Notes under the pieces: model-generated | The model's database searches: none | What the model was told of the DNA's origin: nothing | Seen by the model: only the letters and a program-made list of their open reading frames with translations | Translations under genes and position numbers: made by a program | NCBI RefSeq assembly: GCF_014838735.1 | Contig: NZ_JABUXQ010000002.1 | Coordinates: forward strand, 1 to 64,000 | Direction: 5' to 3' | Length of the DNA: 64,000 nt | Origin: Limosilactobacillus portuensis | GTDB taxonomy: Bacteria > Bacillota > Bacilli > Lactobacillales > Lactobacillaceae | Shown: positions 21,974 to 31,853 of the stretch, piece after piece | How positions within the stretch are numbered: position 1 is the first letter of the stretch | Layout: each line of letters begins with the position of its first letter

Positions 21974-24559
21974 ATGGAATCCCTATATAAACGATTGTCA
22001 TCATGGTGGGTTAAATACGCGCGACCGATAAAGATTATCTTTGTAATCTCGGTCATTATCTTTGTCGTCCACGCCCTAACAAGCTTTTTCAAAACCGTTG
22101 ATTGGCACAGGGTTGGCACAGGATTAAGCAATTTAACATGGTCAAGCATCCTAATTCTGCTTGTCTTTGGATGTATCGCAGTTATCCCAATGCTGGGATA
22201 TGATTTTGCAATTGTTAAATTTCTTCCCGGTAAATTTAAACGATCATACATTATTCGCTGTGGCTGGATTACCAACACGCTCACAAATATTGCTGGTTTT
22301 GGTGGTGTTCTTGGCGCAACAATGCGGGCATATTTTTACCGTAAACACGCTAATAAAAAAGATATCTTATTAGCAATTTCTAAAATCGCTGTTTTCCTTT
22401 TGTCAGGTCTTTCGGTACTTTGCTGGGTTGCCTTAGCCTTTATGTTTATCTTTCATCAGGGAGGCCATTTTAACCAGTACGCACTCTGGCTTGTTGCCGG
22501 CGGTCTTTACTTCCCTGTTGTTTTTTACTTTACCCTAATTAATAATAACCGGTTGTTTAAAGACGTTACACCAAAAATTGAGGGACTCCTCGTCGGCAGT
22601 TCAACCTGTGAATGGCTCTTTGTCGCCCTTTTCTTCTTGCTAGTCGGTTGGTGTTTGGGTGTTCGTCATAACCTAGCATCAGTCTTACCCTTATATGTAG
22701 TTGCTCAACTGCTTGGGGTTATTTCCATGATTCCCGGTGCCCTTGGTTCCTTCGATGTCATGATGATGTTTGAATTATCATTAATGGGAGTTTCTAAGCC
22801 AACAATTATTATTTGGCTCCTGCTCTTCCGAATATTCTACTATATCGTGCCCCTAATTATTGCTGGAATTCTCTTCCTTCACGATTTAGCTCGGCAGGTT
22901 AATGACTTCTTTGATGGTCTGCCATTAGTTATTATTCAAAATACTGCTCACTTTCTAATCACAGCATTCATGTACATTTCTGGAATCTTGATGTTACTTG
23001 CCGCTGCGGTTCCTGACATCACAGCTGATAATAAGCTTTTTGCCCGACTTTATCCGTTTACTTTCTTTTTTATCCATCAATTATCCACAGTGCTCTTCGC
23101 CATTGCTATGCTAGCTTGTGCCCGTGGATTAGCGTCAAAAGTTCAAAAAGCTTACTGGCCGACACTTGCTTTACTGTTAATCGGAATTATCAGCACCTGG
23201 TGGAATTTAAGAACAATGAGCCTAACAATTTATCTTGCCATTGTTTTAATCCTTATCCTCCTTTCAAAACGAGAGCTCTACCGTGCAAAACTTCAGTACT
23301 CAATTAGTAAATTTGCAACCGACCTTTTAATTTTTGCCGGAAGCTGTATTCTTTACGTTATTGTGGGAGTTCTTAATGCTCCTCAATATACCCGGTCGCA
23401 TAAGATTCCAAACTTCTTCCTTTTCCCAGGCGAAAAAGTTTGGTTCTCTGGCTTAATCGGTCTGTTGCTTGGCCTAATCCTTCTAGTTTTAATTTTACGT
23501 TACTTCTGTTCTGGTGCTGACCCGTTTGCTAAACAGCAAAAGTTTGCTGCAGAGCGGATTCATAAGGTGATTGACCAATTCGGTGGCAGCCGGACTAGTC
23601 ACCTCGCCTTCTTAAAAGATAAGAACCTGTATTTTTACCAACAAGATGATCAGGATCAATTATATTTTATGTATCGCCGAAATTATGACCGATTGATCAT
23701 TATGGGCGATCCTGTCGGTAATTCCGCTGAAATCCGGCCTGCTCTTCGGCAATTTTTAACGGAAGCTGACCTCTATAATTACCAGTTAGTCTTTTATGAA
23801 GTCTCTGGTGAATTTACGATGTTGCTTCATGAATTTGGTTTTGACTTCATAAAAACTGGTGAAACCGGCCTGGTTCGCTTGTCTGACTTTACCTTAGCGG
23901 GAAAGAGACAACGCTCACAACGGGCATTAATGCACAAATTTGATCGTGAAGGCTACCAGTTTAACGTTGTAAAGCCCCCATTTGACGACGAATTCATGCA
24001 AAAATTAAAGGCTGTTTCTGATGATTGGCTTGGAAAGCAAATAGAAAAAGGTTTTTCCTTAGGCTTCTTCTCACCAAACTATATTCAGCAAGCACCGGTC
24101 GCAACTGTTACAGATCAAGATGGCAAAATCGTTGCTTTTGCCACCTTCATGCCAACTGGGGGAAAGAAGTACCTCACCATTGATTTAATGCGGCATACCC
24201 ACAATGCTCCTTCGGGAATTATGGATAAAATTTTCATTAGTATGTTCTTGTATGGTCAAGAACATGGTTACGAATACTTTGACCTAGGGATGGCCCCGCT
24301 ATCAAATGTGGGTGAATCTCAATTTAGCTTTCTTGGTGAAAAGGTTGCTCACTTTATCTACGAATATGGTTACCACCTATACGGTTTTCAGGGGCTTCGG
24401 CGGTATAAGAACAAGTATGCTGATGTTTGGGAATCTCGGTATACCGCATTCCGGAAATGGAGTTCAATTATTAACTCAATGCTATCTCTTGTTAGCGTTA
24501 TTAACCAACGTGCTGATAAGCAAGAAAAACGTCCCTTCTTTTCCTGGATTGCCCGTTAA
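21974..24559 (+). CDS. mprF: Phosphatidylglycerol lysyltransferase/flippase MprF
   Basis: An 861-residue bifunctional membrane protein. About 14 N-terminal hydrophobic segments form the flippase part (UPF0104-like GALGSFDVMMMFEL region). The C-terminal soluble domain of about 330 residues (from about residue 525) is the aminoacyl transferase (DUF2156), with YFDLGMAPLSNVG. It moves lysine from Lys-tRNA to phosphatidylglycerol and flips the product, lowering negative surface charge and sensitivity to cationic peptides. The start has GAGGAGG. A TATAAT at 21939-21944 is the likely -10. It is monocistronic with its own terminator. Confidence 0.94.
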   Translation: MESLYKRLSSWWVKYARPIKIIFVISVIIFVVHALTSFFKTVDWHRVGTGLSNLTWSSILILLVFGCIAVIPMLGYDFAIVKFLPGKFKRSYIIRCGWITNTLTNIAGFGGVLGATMRAYFYRKHANKKDILLAISKIAVFLLSGLSVLCWVALAFMFIFHQGGHFNQYALWLVAGGLYFPVVFYFTLINNNRLFKDVTPKIEGLLVGSSTCEWLFVALFFLLVGWCLGVRHNLASVLPLYVVAQLLGVISMIPGALGSFDVMMMFELSLMGVSKPTIIIWLLLFRIFYYIVPLIIAGILFLHDLARQVNDFFDGLPLVIIQNTAHFLITAFMYISGILMLLAAAVPDITADNKLFARLYPFTFFFIHQLSTVLFAIAMLACARGLASKVQKAYWPTLALLLIGIISTWWNLRTMSLTIYLAIVLILILLSKRELYRAKLQYSISKFATDLLIFAGSCILYVIVGVLNAPQYTRSHKIPNFFLFPGEKVWFSGLIGLLLGLILLVLILRYFCSGADPFAKQQKFAAERIHKVIDQFGGSRTSHLAFLKDKNLYFYQQDDQDQLYFMYRRNYDRLIIMGDPVGNSAEIRPALRQFLTEADLYNYQLVFYEVSGEFTMLLHEFGFDFIKTGETGLVRLSDFTLAGKRQRSQRALMHKFDREGYQFNVVKPPFDDEFMQKLKAVSDDWLGKQIEKGFSLGFFSPNYIQQAPVATVTDQDGKIVAFATFMPTGGKKYLTIDLMRHTHNAPSGIMDKIFISMFLYGQEHGYEYFDLGMAPLSNVGESQFSFLGEKVAHFIYEYGYHLYGFQGLRRYKNKYADVWESRYTAFRKWSSIINSMLSLVSVINQRADKQEKRPFFSWIAR

Positions 24560-24587
24560 TTTGCCGCTAATTTAAGTTTGAACTATA

Positions 24588-24625
24588 ATGATCGTGTAAT
24601 CGTTTACACGATCATTATTTTTTAT
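24588..24625 (+). terminator. Terminator of mprF
   Basis: ATGATCGTGTAA pairs with TTTACACGATCAT; TTATTTTTT follows. Confidence 0.85.
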
Positions 24626-24641
24626 TAGGAAGGCGAATATT

Positions 24642-25601
24642 ATGGCTACCGTTTACCTATCAGCAAAATTGCCAAAAGTGGCTACTGAAATATTAAATAA
24701 AGCTGCAATCCACTATGAGGTTTTTGACGGAAAAGGGTTAATTTCAAAAGATGAATTGATTAAGCATGTTAAAGACTGCAAAGTATTAATTACTCCGCTA
24801 TCCACCCAAGTTGATCAAGAAGTGATTGACGCCGCTCCAAAACTTAAGTTAATCGCTAACTTTGGCGCCGGGTTTAATAATATTGATGTCAAATACGCCC
24901 GGACTAAGGGAATCGACGTTACTAATACGCCATTTGTTTCCTCAACGGCTACTGCCGAAGTTGCTAGTGGATTAGTTATTGCCCTCATGCGAAGGATTGT
25001 TGAAGGAGATCGTGTAATGCGCTCTGTTGGTTTTGACGGCTGGGCACCACTCTTCTTCCTTGGTCACGAATTAGCTGGCAAGACTTTAGGAATTGTTGGA
25101 TTAGGAAGTATCGGGCGTGGAGTTGCACAACGCCTCCATGCATTTAACATGAAGATCATCTACACCCAACGTCACCAAGCTGATCCAGCAACGGAAGCTC
25201 AATATTCTGCTGAATACGTTACGCTTGATGAGTTATTAAAACGTTCTGACGTGGTTACTCTTCACTGTCCGCTAACACCAGAAACGCACCATTTAATTGA
25301 TGCTCCTCAATTCGCAATGATGAAGGATTCAGCATTCCTGATTAATTGTGCCCGCGGTCCCGTAATTAACGAAGCAGCCCTACTCAAGGCTCTTCAGGAT
25401 CATAAACTTGCTGGTGCTGCGCTTGATGTTTATGAAGCTGAGCCAAACGTTGCTGACGGTTTCAAGAACCTCGATAACGTTATCTTGACACCACACATTG
25501 GTAACGCATCATTTGAAGCTCGGGATGCAATGGCTGAAATTGTTGCCACTAATGCCGTTAATGTTTTAACTGGCGAAGCTGCCAAATATATTATTAACTA
25601 A
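24642..25601 (+). CDS. D-isomer-specific 2-hydroxyacid dehydrogenase
   Basis: A 319-residue NAD(P)-dependent cytosolic oxidoreductase interconverting 2-oxoacids and D-2-hydroxyacids. The Rossmann motif GLGSIGRG lies near residue 152. Catalytic Arg (NCARGPV), Glu (YEAEP) and His (TPHIGNAS) are all present and correctly ordered. It resembles glyoxylate/hydroxypyruvate or 2-ketoisocaproate reductases more than D-lactate dehydrogenase. The substrate is not known. It is flanked by terminators on both sides, so it is monocistronic. Confidence 0.88.
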   Translation: MATVYLSAKLPKVATEILNKAAIHYEVFDGKGLISKDELIKHVKDCKVLITPLSTQVDQEVIDAAPKLKLIANFGAGFNNIDVKYARTKGIDVTNTPFVSSTATAEVASGLVIALMRRIVEGDRVMRSVGFDGWAPLFFLGHELAGKTLGIVGLGSIGRGVAQRLHAFNMKIIYTQRHQADPATEAQYSAEYVTLDELLKRSDVVTLHCPLTPETHHLIDAPQFAMMKDSAFLINCARGPVINEAALLKALQDHKLAGAALDVYEAEPNVADGFKNLDNVILTPHIGNASFEARDAMAEIVATNAVNVLTGEAAKYIIN

Positions 25602-25630
25602 GTAGGATCAATCAAATTCTAACTAAACAA

Positions 25631-25686
25631 AGCGAGAACCACTTGCTATTATTTCTGATCTGCAAGCAGTTCCCGCTTTTTAATTA
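25631..25686. terminator. Bidirectional terminator
   Basis: AGCGAGAAC-CTTGC pairs with GCAAG-GTTCCCGCT and TTTTTAATT follows. It lies between convergent genes. Confidence 0.75.
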
Positions 25687-25694
25687 AATAATTA

Positions 25695-27005
25695 TTACTT
25701 CACGTTCAAAATTGCAATAAATACAATAAAGATAAAGAAAAGGGCATACATAATTGGATGGACTTCCTTACCTCGCTTGGCAGCAATCATGGTAAGTGGA
25801 TACATAATTAATCCAAGAGCCATCCCATCTGAAATGCTGTAGGTTAACGGCATCCCGATAACAATCAGGAATGCTGGAATCGCAATTTCGAGTTTTTCCC
25901 AATGAACCCGTTTCATTGACTGAGCCATTAATACCCCGACGATAATTAGCGCTGGCGCGGTTACTTGATTAGTAACTACCGGTAATAATGGTGAGAAAAA
26001 CATTCCTAAAATAAAACAAATCGCCGTTACCACTGAAGTCAAACCGGAACGACCACCAACTGCGATCCCCGCTGACGATTCAACATAGGCGCCAACTGGT
26101 GAAGTTCCCAAGATGGAACCAACTAACATTGCACTAGAGTCGGACATTAAAGCTTTCCCAACCCGCGGCATTTTATTATCCTTCATAAACCCTGCCTGTT
26201 GAGCAAGACCAACTAACGTTCCAGCAGTATCGAAAAAAGTTACTAGCAAGAAAGTCAAAACAACAACCCAGAGCTGAATGGTATTAATATGGGAGAAATA
26301 TTCAACACCAACGCCAAATGTTGGCTTTAAGCTTGGAGCACCCGAAATAACGTGATGTGGCATTGGAATTAGTCCGGTAATCAATCCCGCAATTGCAGTC
26401 ACCGCCATTCCAATAAAGATTGCCCCCGGAACCCTTTTAACCATTAAAATCGAGGTAACAATTAGGCCGATAATCGTTAACCAGGTAGTTGGTGTAGTAA
26501 ACGAGCCAAGGCCAACAACAGTTGACTTGTTAGCGACAATCAAACCACCTTGATGAAGTCCTAAAAAAGCAATGAATAAACCAATCCCACTAGAAATCGC
26601 GAATTTCAAATCACTTGGAATTGCGTCAATAATTACTTCACGTAACTTAAAAATCGTAATGAGGATAAAAATCAATGAGGCAACAAAAACAGCAGCTAAG
26701 GCAGTCTGCCAGTTAACTCCCATCCCAATAACAACGGAATACGAGAAGAAAGCGTTAATTCCTAGAGCTGGAGCAGTAGCAATCGGGTACTTCGCATAAA
26801 GTCCCATCATTAATGTCCCGAATGCTGCTGAAAGTGCAGTTGCTGTGAATACTGCCCCTTGGTTCATCCCCGCTGCTCCTAAAACATTAGGGTTAACGAA
26901 CAAAATGTATGACATTGAAATAAAAGTTGTGAAGCCAGCTAAAACTTCCGTGCGAATGTTCGTATTTAATTCATTAAGCTTAAAATAATTGCTAATTGCG
27001 TTCAA
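25695..27005 (-). CDS. NCS2-family purine permease (AzgA/PbuG-like)
   Basis: About 436 residues with 12-14 hydrophobic segments. The AzgA-type N-terminus (NIRTEVLAGFTTFISMSYILFVNP) and the TSPVGAYVESSAGI segment place it in the hypoxanthine/guanine/adenine proton symporters. I choose TTG 27005 because GGAAGA lies seven bases upstream. A TTG at 27020 lacks a site. Its short leader (about 40 nt) has no room for a purine riboswitch, unlike many homologues. Confidence 0.88.
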   Translation of the reverse strand: MNAISNYFKLNELNTNIRTEVLAGFTTFISMSYILFVNPNVLGAAGMNQGAVFTATALSAAFGTLMMGLYAKYPIATAPALGINAFFSYSVVIGMGVNWQTALAAVFVASLIFILITIFKLREVIIDAIPSDLKFAISSGIGLFIAFLGLHQGGLIVANKSTVVGLGSFTTPTTWLTIIGLIVTSILMVKRVPGAIFIGMAVTAIAGLITGLIPMPHHVISGAPSLKPTFGVGVEYFSHINTIQLWVVVLTFLLVTFFDTAGTLVGLAQQAGFMKDNKMPRVGKALMSDSSAMLVGSILGTSPVGAYVESSAGIAVGGRSGLTSVVTAICFILGMFFSPLLPVVTNQVTAPALIIVGVLMAQSMKRVHWEKLEIAIPAFLIVIGMPLTYSISDGMALGLIMYPLTMIAAKRGKEVHPIMYALFFIFIVFIAILNVK

Positions 27006-27050
27006 GAAAAAATCTTCCAAACAGTAATTACGAATAAAACAACAAATGGT

Positions 27051-27079
27051 ATCTTATAATATTCGCATTCATCTGTAAA
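27051..27079 (-). promoter_or_regulatory. Promoter of the purine permease gene
   Basis: On the minus strand TTTACA (27074-27079), 17 nt, TAAGAT (27051-27056). Confidence 0.6.
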
Positions 27080-27098
27080 GAGGAATTTTAGATAAAAT

Positions 27099-27671
27099 TT
27101 AGATATTTTGAGCAAGGTAAACGTATAGCATGTCCTTCTTAATTTGCTTTGTGTCACCCCCTAAGATTTCTGCAATCTTAAAGGCGTAAGCAAGAGCGGT
27201 TGCTGGGCCACGACTAGTAAGGATCTTGGCTTTCTCATCAACTACCGTAATTTCTTTGTGGAACCGGGCCGTTGGTACTTCTTTTTGAATTTCTTCATTT
27301 ATTCCAGGATAGCAAGTGTAATCGTGATTATCTAACAAACCATAACGAGCAAGTGCAATTGGTGCAGCACACATTGCGGCATTCCACTTACCTTCCTGAT
27401 TACGCTGAACCATTAATTGCTTTAATTGTTCGTTATCACGAAGTCGTTTCGAGCCACCCATGCCACCCGGAAAGGCAACAAGATCATACTCCAACAGCTG
27501 ATCACCCATCAGCTCATCGCAAGTCAATTTAATGTTATGAGCACCAAGAACTTCCTTACCTTCAAGGCCAACCATTTTGGCATCAATACCAAGGCGACGC
27601 AATACATCAATTACTGTTAACCCTTCAATTTCTTCGCATCCTGGCGCAAATACAACTGCAACTTCTGACAT
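27099..27671 (-). CDS. DJ-1/PfpI-family protein (YajL/ThiJ-like)
   Basis: A 190-residue single-domain protein of DJ-1 size. The nucleophile elbow is AAMCAAPIAL with a reactive Cys, and the conserved Glu lies early (APGCEEIEGLTVID). Family members act as glyoxalase III, deglycase or redox chaperone. The choice cannot be made from sequence. The start has AAGGAG. It is co-directional with the purine permease and esterase pseudogene but separated by spacers. Confidence 0.87.
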   Translation of the reverse strand: MSEVAVVFAPGCEEIEGLTVIDVLRRLGIDAKMVGLEGKEVLGAHNIKLTCDELMGDQLLEYDLVAFPGGMGGSKRLRDNEQLKQLMVQRNQEGKWNAAMCAAPIALARYGLLDNHDYTCYPGINEEIQKEVPTARFHKEITVVDEKAKILTSRGPATALAYAFKIAEILGGDTKQIKKDMLYVYLAQNI

Positions 27672-27702
27672 AACCTAAGATCTCCTTCTCTAATTCTTTG
27701 TT

Positions 27703-28685
27703 TTAACTATTAACTAGTTTTGTTATTTCTGTCATCACCTGATCGGCCTCTGGCATCCGGTATATCGGAAAAATATGGGGTAAATCACGTCCAACAACAA
27801 ATTTAACACTCCAGCATCACGGAGCTTCTGAACAAATAAGGCGCTATCTGGATACATAATCTCTCGGGTACCCACACAAACCAAAACATCCCGCAACTGA
27901 CTAACATCGCCATTAATTGGACTTAGCCTGTAATCATCATGCTTTTCACTTGCAGCCCACAGTTTAGCCACTCGCTGTAACCCCTTAACTGATAGGGTCA
28001 CGTCATGAGCCTCATACTTGGTAATTGTCGGGTTATTCAAGTCGAGATCCAACCAGGGCGAGATTAAAACTAAGTGTCCTGGTTGTGGCAGGTCGGTTGC
28101 TGCACAGTATTCGCAAAAACCAGCAGCTAAACCACCACCAGCGGAGTCACCCAGGAGTGTAATATTGCTAACCGGGACCTGATCATAAACTTGTCGATAT
28201 AACTGGGTAATCTCCCGATATGCCGTTTGAAACTGGTGCTGTGGAAGATGGGAATACAAGACAACATAAACACGGGCCCCTGTTTCTTGAGCTAACCGAT
28301 CAGCAAATAACCACTGCTCCTTTACAGGTGACTCAATATATGCCCCTCCTGGTAAATAGATAATTGCCTTTTGTGGACCTGGCTGTTCATTTAAGACGTA
28401 GGTTCTCGCTAAAGTATTGGGTAATTTACGCAAGCTGACGCTAAACGGAACTGCTGGCATCACAAAATCTTCTTCGCTTTCTTGTTGTGCTTCCGTAAGC
28501 ATTTGGTGAAATTTTTGCTCATCAGTCATCCGTTGCTTAAAGCCGCTCACCTGGATTTGTAATTCAACAAAGGTTGCTCGTTGTGAACGGTGTTGACCAC
28601 AGCATATTAATTCACGAATACTTTGGCCAAAATTGCTAGCAAGCTCAGAAGCAACCTGGTGTTGAAATTTTGGTAATTTTCTCAT
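27703..28685 (-). pseudogene. Alpha/beta hydrolase (HSL-type esterase) with a C-terminal frameshift
   Basis: The main frame (27735-28685) has an oxyanion-hole motif (IYLPGGAYIESP, where HGGG is usual) and a GDSAGGG nucleophile elbow. It then ends in an odd tail, DVIYPIFFRYTG. Another frame continues as VGRDLPHIFPIYRMPEADQ and on to TAA at 27703-27705. That frame supplies the catalytic His in PHIFP and the family C-terminus. One base appears to be missing near 27815. As read, the product lacks the catalytic His. Reversal of one base would give an intact enzyme of about 327 residues. Confidence 0.8.
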
Positions 28686-28834
28686 GAGCTGTTGGGCTCC
28701 TCTTAATAAACTAATCGAGTTTCCCCGATCTTACTATAAATAGCTACTTTCATCGTAACACGATTTTAGCACCCAACTCCATTCAATTTTATTAAGTTTT
28801 GTCTTAAAATTAATTAATAAAGGAAGTAATCTCA

Positions 28835-30157
28835 ATGCATCAGGAATCTCTTTTCGCTCAATCAAACAATAATACTCCGCTAGCTAACCGTATTCGCCCT
28901 AAAACTCTTGAGGAATTTATGGGGCAACAACAATTAATCGGTAACGGCAAGGTTCTTCGTGACCTGATTGAACACGATCAGGTATCCTCACTTATTTTAT
29001 GGGGACCGCCCGGTGTCGGTAAAACCACGTTAGCGGAAATAATTGCTCAACAAACAAAGTCCCATTTCATCACCTTCAGTGCTGTTACAAGCAGTATTCG
29101 TGATATCCGAAAAATTATGGAAGAGGCGGAGAAAAATCGTGAATTTGGCGAACGAACAATCTGCTTCATCGACGAAATTCACCGTTTTAATAAGGCTCAA
29201 CAAGATGCCTTTCTTCCCTTTGTTGAACGGGGAAGCATCATTTTAATTGGGGCAACAACGGAAAATCCTTCTTTTGAAATCAACTCTGCCTTACTTAGTC
29301 GGTGCAAAGTTTTCGTTCTTAAATCATTAACAGTAACTGACATTATTGAGATTCTTAAAAGAGCAATCAACCACCCAGCTGGTTTTCCTGGAATTAAGGT
29401 TAGTTACAACGATGATGTTTTAACAATGATTGCAGAATTTGCCAATGGCGATGCTCGGGTTGCCCTCAACACTCTTGAAATGGCCGTGTTAAATGCTAAT
29501 CATCATGATCATCAAGTGAATTTAACCATTGATAGCCTCAAGCAGCTGATCAATACTAAATCATTACGCTACGATCAGCATGGTGAAGAACACTACAATG
29601 TCATTTCCGCGCTCCACAAATCAATGCGCAATAGTGATGTTGACGCGGCAATCTATTGGTATTCACGAATGATTGATGGTGGTGAAGATCCGCTCTACAT
29701 TGCCCGACGGTTGGTCCGGTTCGCCAGCGAGGATATTGGTCTTGCAGATACTAATGCATTAACCGTTGCTATTAATACTTTCCAAGCTTGCAAATTTCTT
29801 GGTGTTCCGGAATGTGACGTTCACCTCACAGAGTGTGTTATCTACCTATCACTGGCACCTAAATCAAACGCGGTTTATAAAGCCCGAATGACTGCCAAAA
29901 AAATAATTAAAAAGACTGGTAATTTGCCAGTTCCCCTTCAAATTCGGAATGCACCAACAAAACTAATGAAGGATCTTCATTACGGTGCTCACTATCAATA
30001 TGCCCACGATACTAAGGACAAACTAACCTCAATGAAAACAATGCCACCAGAATTGGCGGAGCAACAGTTTTATAAGCCAACAAGTCAGGGTCGCGAAGGG
30101 CGCTTTAAAGCCCGAATGGAGCAAATCAAAGAGTGGCATCGAGAAAATGATAATTAA
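28835..30157 (+). CDS. rarA: Replication-associated recombination protein A (MgsA/RarA)
   Basis: A 440-residue AAA+ ATPase acting at stalled replication forks. Walker A GPPGVGKT is at residues 57-64, Walker B/DExx box CFIDEIHRFNK at about 110, the sensor 1 segment GATTENPSFEI follows, and then the C-terminal tetramerization domain with MRNSDVDAAIYW and YAHD. Length fits the family. The start has AAGGAAG. It is transcribed away from the esterase and ends at its own terminator. Confidence 0.95.
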   Translation: MHQESLFAQSNNNTPLANRIRPKTLEEFMGQQQLIGNGKVLRDLIEHDQVSSLILWGPPGVGKTTLAEIIAQQTKSHFITFSAVTSSIRDIRKIMEEAEKNREFGERTICFIDEIHRFNKAQQDAFLPFVERGSIILIGATTENPSFEINSALLSRCKVFVLKSLTVTDIIEILKRAINHPAGFPGIKVSYNDDVLTMIAEFANGDARVALNTLEMAVLNANHHDHQVNLTIDSLKQLINTKSLRYDQHGEEHYNVISALHKSMRNSDVDAAIYWYSRMIDGGEDPLYIARRLVRFASEDIGLADTNALTVAINTFQACKFLGVPECDVHLTECVIYLSLAPKSNAVYKARMTAKKIIKKTGNLPVPLQIRNAPTKLMKDLHYGAHYQYAHDTKDKLTSMKTMPPELAEQQFYKPTSQGREGRFKARMEQIKEWHRENDN

Positions 30158-30167
30158 TAACTAATAA

Positions 30168-30213
30168 AAGAGCGTGAAAACTTAGTCATAACTGGCTTCT
30201 TCTTCACGCTCTT
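30168..30213. terminator. Terminator between rarA and an MFS gene
   Basis: AAGAGCGTGAA pairs with TTCACGCTCTT around an internal TAGTCATAACTGGCT arm. Confidence 0.75.
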
Positions 30214-30222
30214 CACTTTTCA

Positions 30223-31701
30223 TTAACCTCTTTTTACAGATTGCTTTCGATTTCGGATCCACATCACAACAACCATTACTAATGAAATAGTAATGAGGGT
30301 TAGTGCTGTGATCACAATATTTCTATACCCATTGTATAGAATATGACGCATCTCGGGTAACAACGCTCCTGGCAAACTACTTGCTGTTTTGGCGTTAGAT
30401 AACTTATTTAGCATTCCCATTGTAATTCCATGATGGTGTTTGATTCCCTGCAGCAAGGCGTTATTAAGGATCACCCCATAAATTGCAGACATGAAAGTTT
30501 GACTAAGGATCCGCATCAAATAACCCATTGATGTTGCAATTGGAACATCTCGTAATTCAGCATCAGTCTGAACATTAATCTGAAGAATATTAAAAACTAA
30601 ACCAACACCGAACCCTTCAAATGCACCAAGAATCATGATCAACCAGAATGGCGATTTCTGACCGCCAAGCAAAAGGCCGAGAAATGAAATAAAAATTGTC
30701 AAAGCACCTAAGCCAACAATTTCATACTTTGACCATCGATCCTGAATAAACGGGACCAATTCGGAGCCAAGAAAATCCGTCACTGCTCCTGGAATTTGCG
30801 TCATTCCACCAAGTAATGCCGATAGCCCAAGAAGTCCCTGAGCCCACATTGGAATATAAATAACAAAGGCAATAAAGGAACCCCAGATAATCACAAAGAG
30901 CATAAAGTCAATTACTAATTCATGATTGGTAAATAATCGATTCGGCACAATCGGGTCAGCGGCTTGCTGATCAACCTTTACCATCCACCATAGTAATGCC
31001 CCGCCAATAATCATTAGGCCAAGGATAACAGGAAGCGAGGCAACTCCAATTAATTGAACCGCAATCAAGATCAGCATTAAGCTACTAACTAACAACGTCG
31101 CTCCCAAGTAATCAATTGGTTTACCGGCTGCCTGGGCATTAACATTCTTATAAAAGATTGCAATGATCGTAATCGCAATTAACGCAATCGGAACATTAAC
31201 ATAAAATACCCAATGCCAACTAAGTGCATCAACGATCCACCCACCAAGGAGGGGACCAATAATTGAAGCAGTCCCGAAACAAGCACTTGATAAGCCAAGC
31301 ACCGTGGCCCGTTTCTTTAGGTTGGTATAGATTTCGGCAAAGACAATAAATGGAATAGTGTTCATTCCCCCAGCGCCAATTCCCATTATTGCCCGGGCAA
31401 TAATAAACCAGATAATATTTGGAGCAAGTCCCTGAAAAATCGCCCCAATCGCAAAAAGAGAGGTTGCACTAATGTAAGCAATTTTATTTCCCTTATGCTC
31501 ACCAAACTTACTCCACAATGGCGTTGCAACGGCCATCCCAAACAGGAAGATCGCTACTATCCATCCCATATACTGAAGAGCATGCAAGTCACTGGTAATT
31601 GCCGGTAATGCCGTATTAACAATCGTCCCGTCCATTCCCGCCATAATGTTAGATAACAATAAGGCTCCCGTAACGATTGTTCGTCGTTGTTTTAACTCCA
31701 A
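30223..31701 (-). CDS. MFS multidrug exporter, DHA2 (14-TM) family
   Basis: A 492-residue membrane antiporter. TM1 carries MAGMDGTIVNTALPAI, with the acidic residue typical of DHA2 drug pumps. The motif C region is FGTASIIGPLLGGWIVD. About 14 hydrophobic segments are visible. The start is TTG 31701 with GGAGG ten bases upstream. Its leader contains a strong hairpin. It is not closely similar to the exporter at 18547. The substrates are unknown and no regulator is adjacent. Confidence 0.9.
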   Translation of the reverse strand: MELKQRRTIVTGALLLSNIMAGMDGTIVNTALPAITSDLHALQYMGWIVAIFLFGMAVATPLWSKFGEHKGNKIAYISATSLFAIGAIFQGLAPNIIWFIIARAIMGIGAGGMNTIPFIVFAEIYTNLKKRATVLGLSSACFGTASIIGPLLGGWIVDALSWHWVFYVNVPIALIAITIIAIFYKNVNAQAAGKPIDYLGATLLVSSLMLILIAVQLIGVASLPVILGLMIIGGALLWWMVKVDQQAADPIVPNRLFTNHELVIDFMLFVIIWGSFIAFVIYIPMWAQGLLGLSALLGGMTQIPGAVTDFLGSELVPFIQDRWSKYEIVGLGALTIFISFLGLLLGGQKSPFWLIMILGAFEGFGVGLVFNILQINVQTDAELRDVPIATSMGYLMRILSQTFMSAIYGVILNNALLQGIKHHHGITMGMLNKLSNAKTASSLPGALLPEMRHILYNGYRNIVITALTLITISLVMVVVMWIRNRKQSVKRG

Positions 31702-31727
31702 ATTCTTGTCCCCTCCCCCAGAATAAA

Positions 31728-31769
31728 GATAGCGGGTTCCGCAGCATTCCGCTTCACCCGCTTGCTATC
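31728..31769 (-). promoter_or_regulatory. Hairpin in the MFS leader
   Basis: Minus-strand GATA(GCAA)GCGGGT pairs with ACCCGCTATC about 25 nt before the start, close to the Shine-Dalgarno. It may modulate translation or transcription. No riboswitch is recognised. Confidence 0.45.
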
Positions 31770-31853
31770 GAATATTTTCTAGTTAATAACTAGTCATGTA
31801 TTATACAAAGAGTTGAAAATTAACTCAACCTCTTTTCAATTCCAAGTAAATAT

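Noticed and set aside
27006-27050. Purine riboswitch before the purine permease
   Set aside because: The leader is only about 40 nt and lacks the conserved purine aptamer blocks.
31728-31769. Riboswitch in the MFS leader
   Set aside because: Only one hairpin is visible with no conserved aptamer blocks and no terminator/antiterminator pair.
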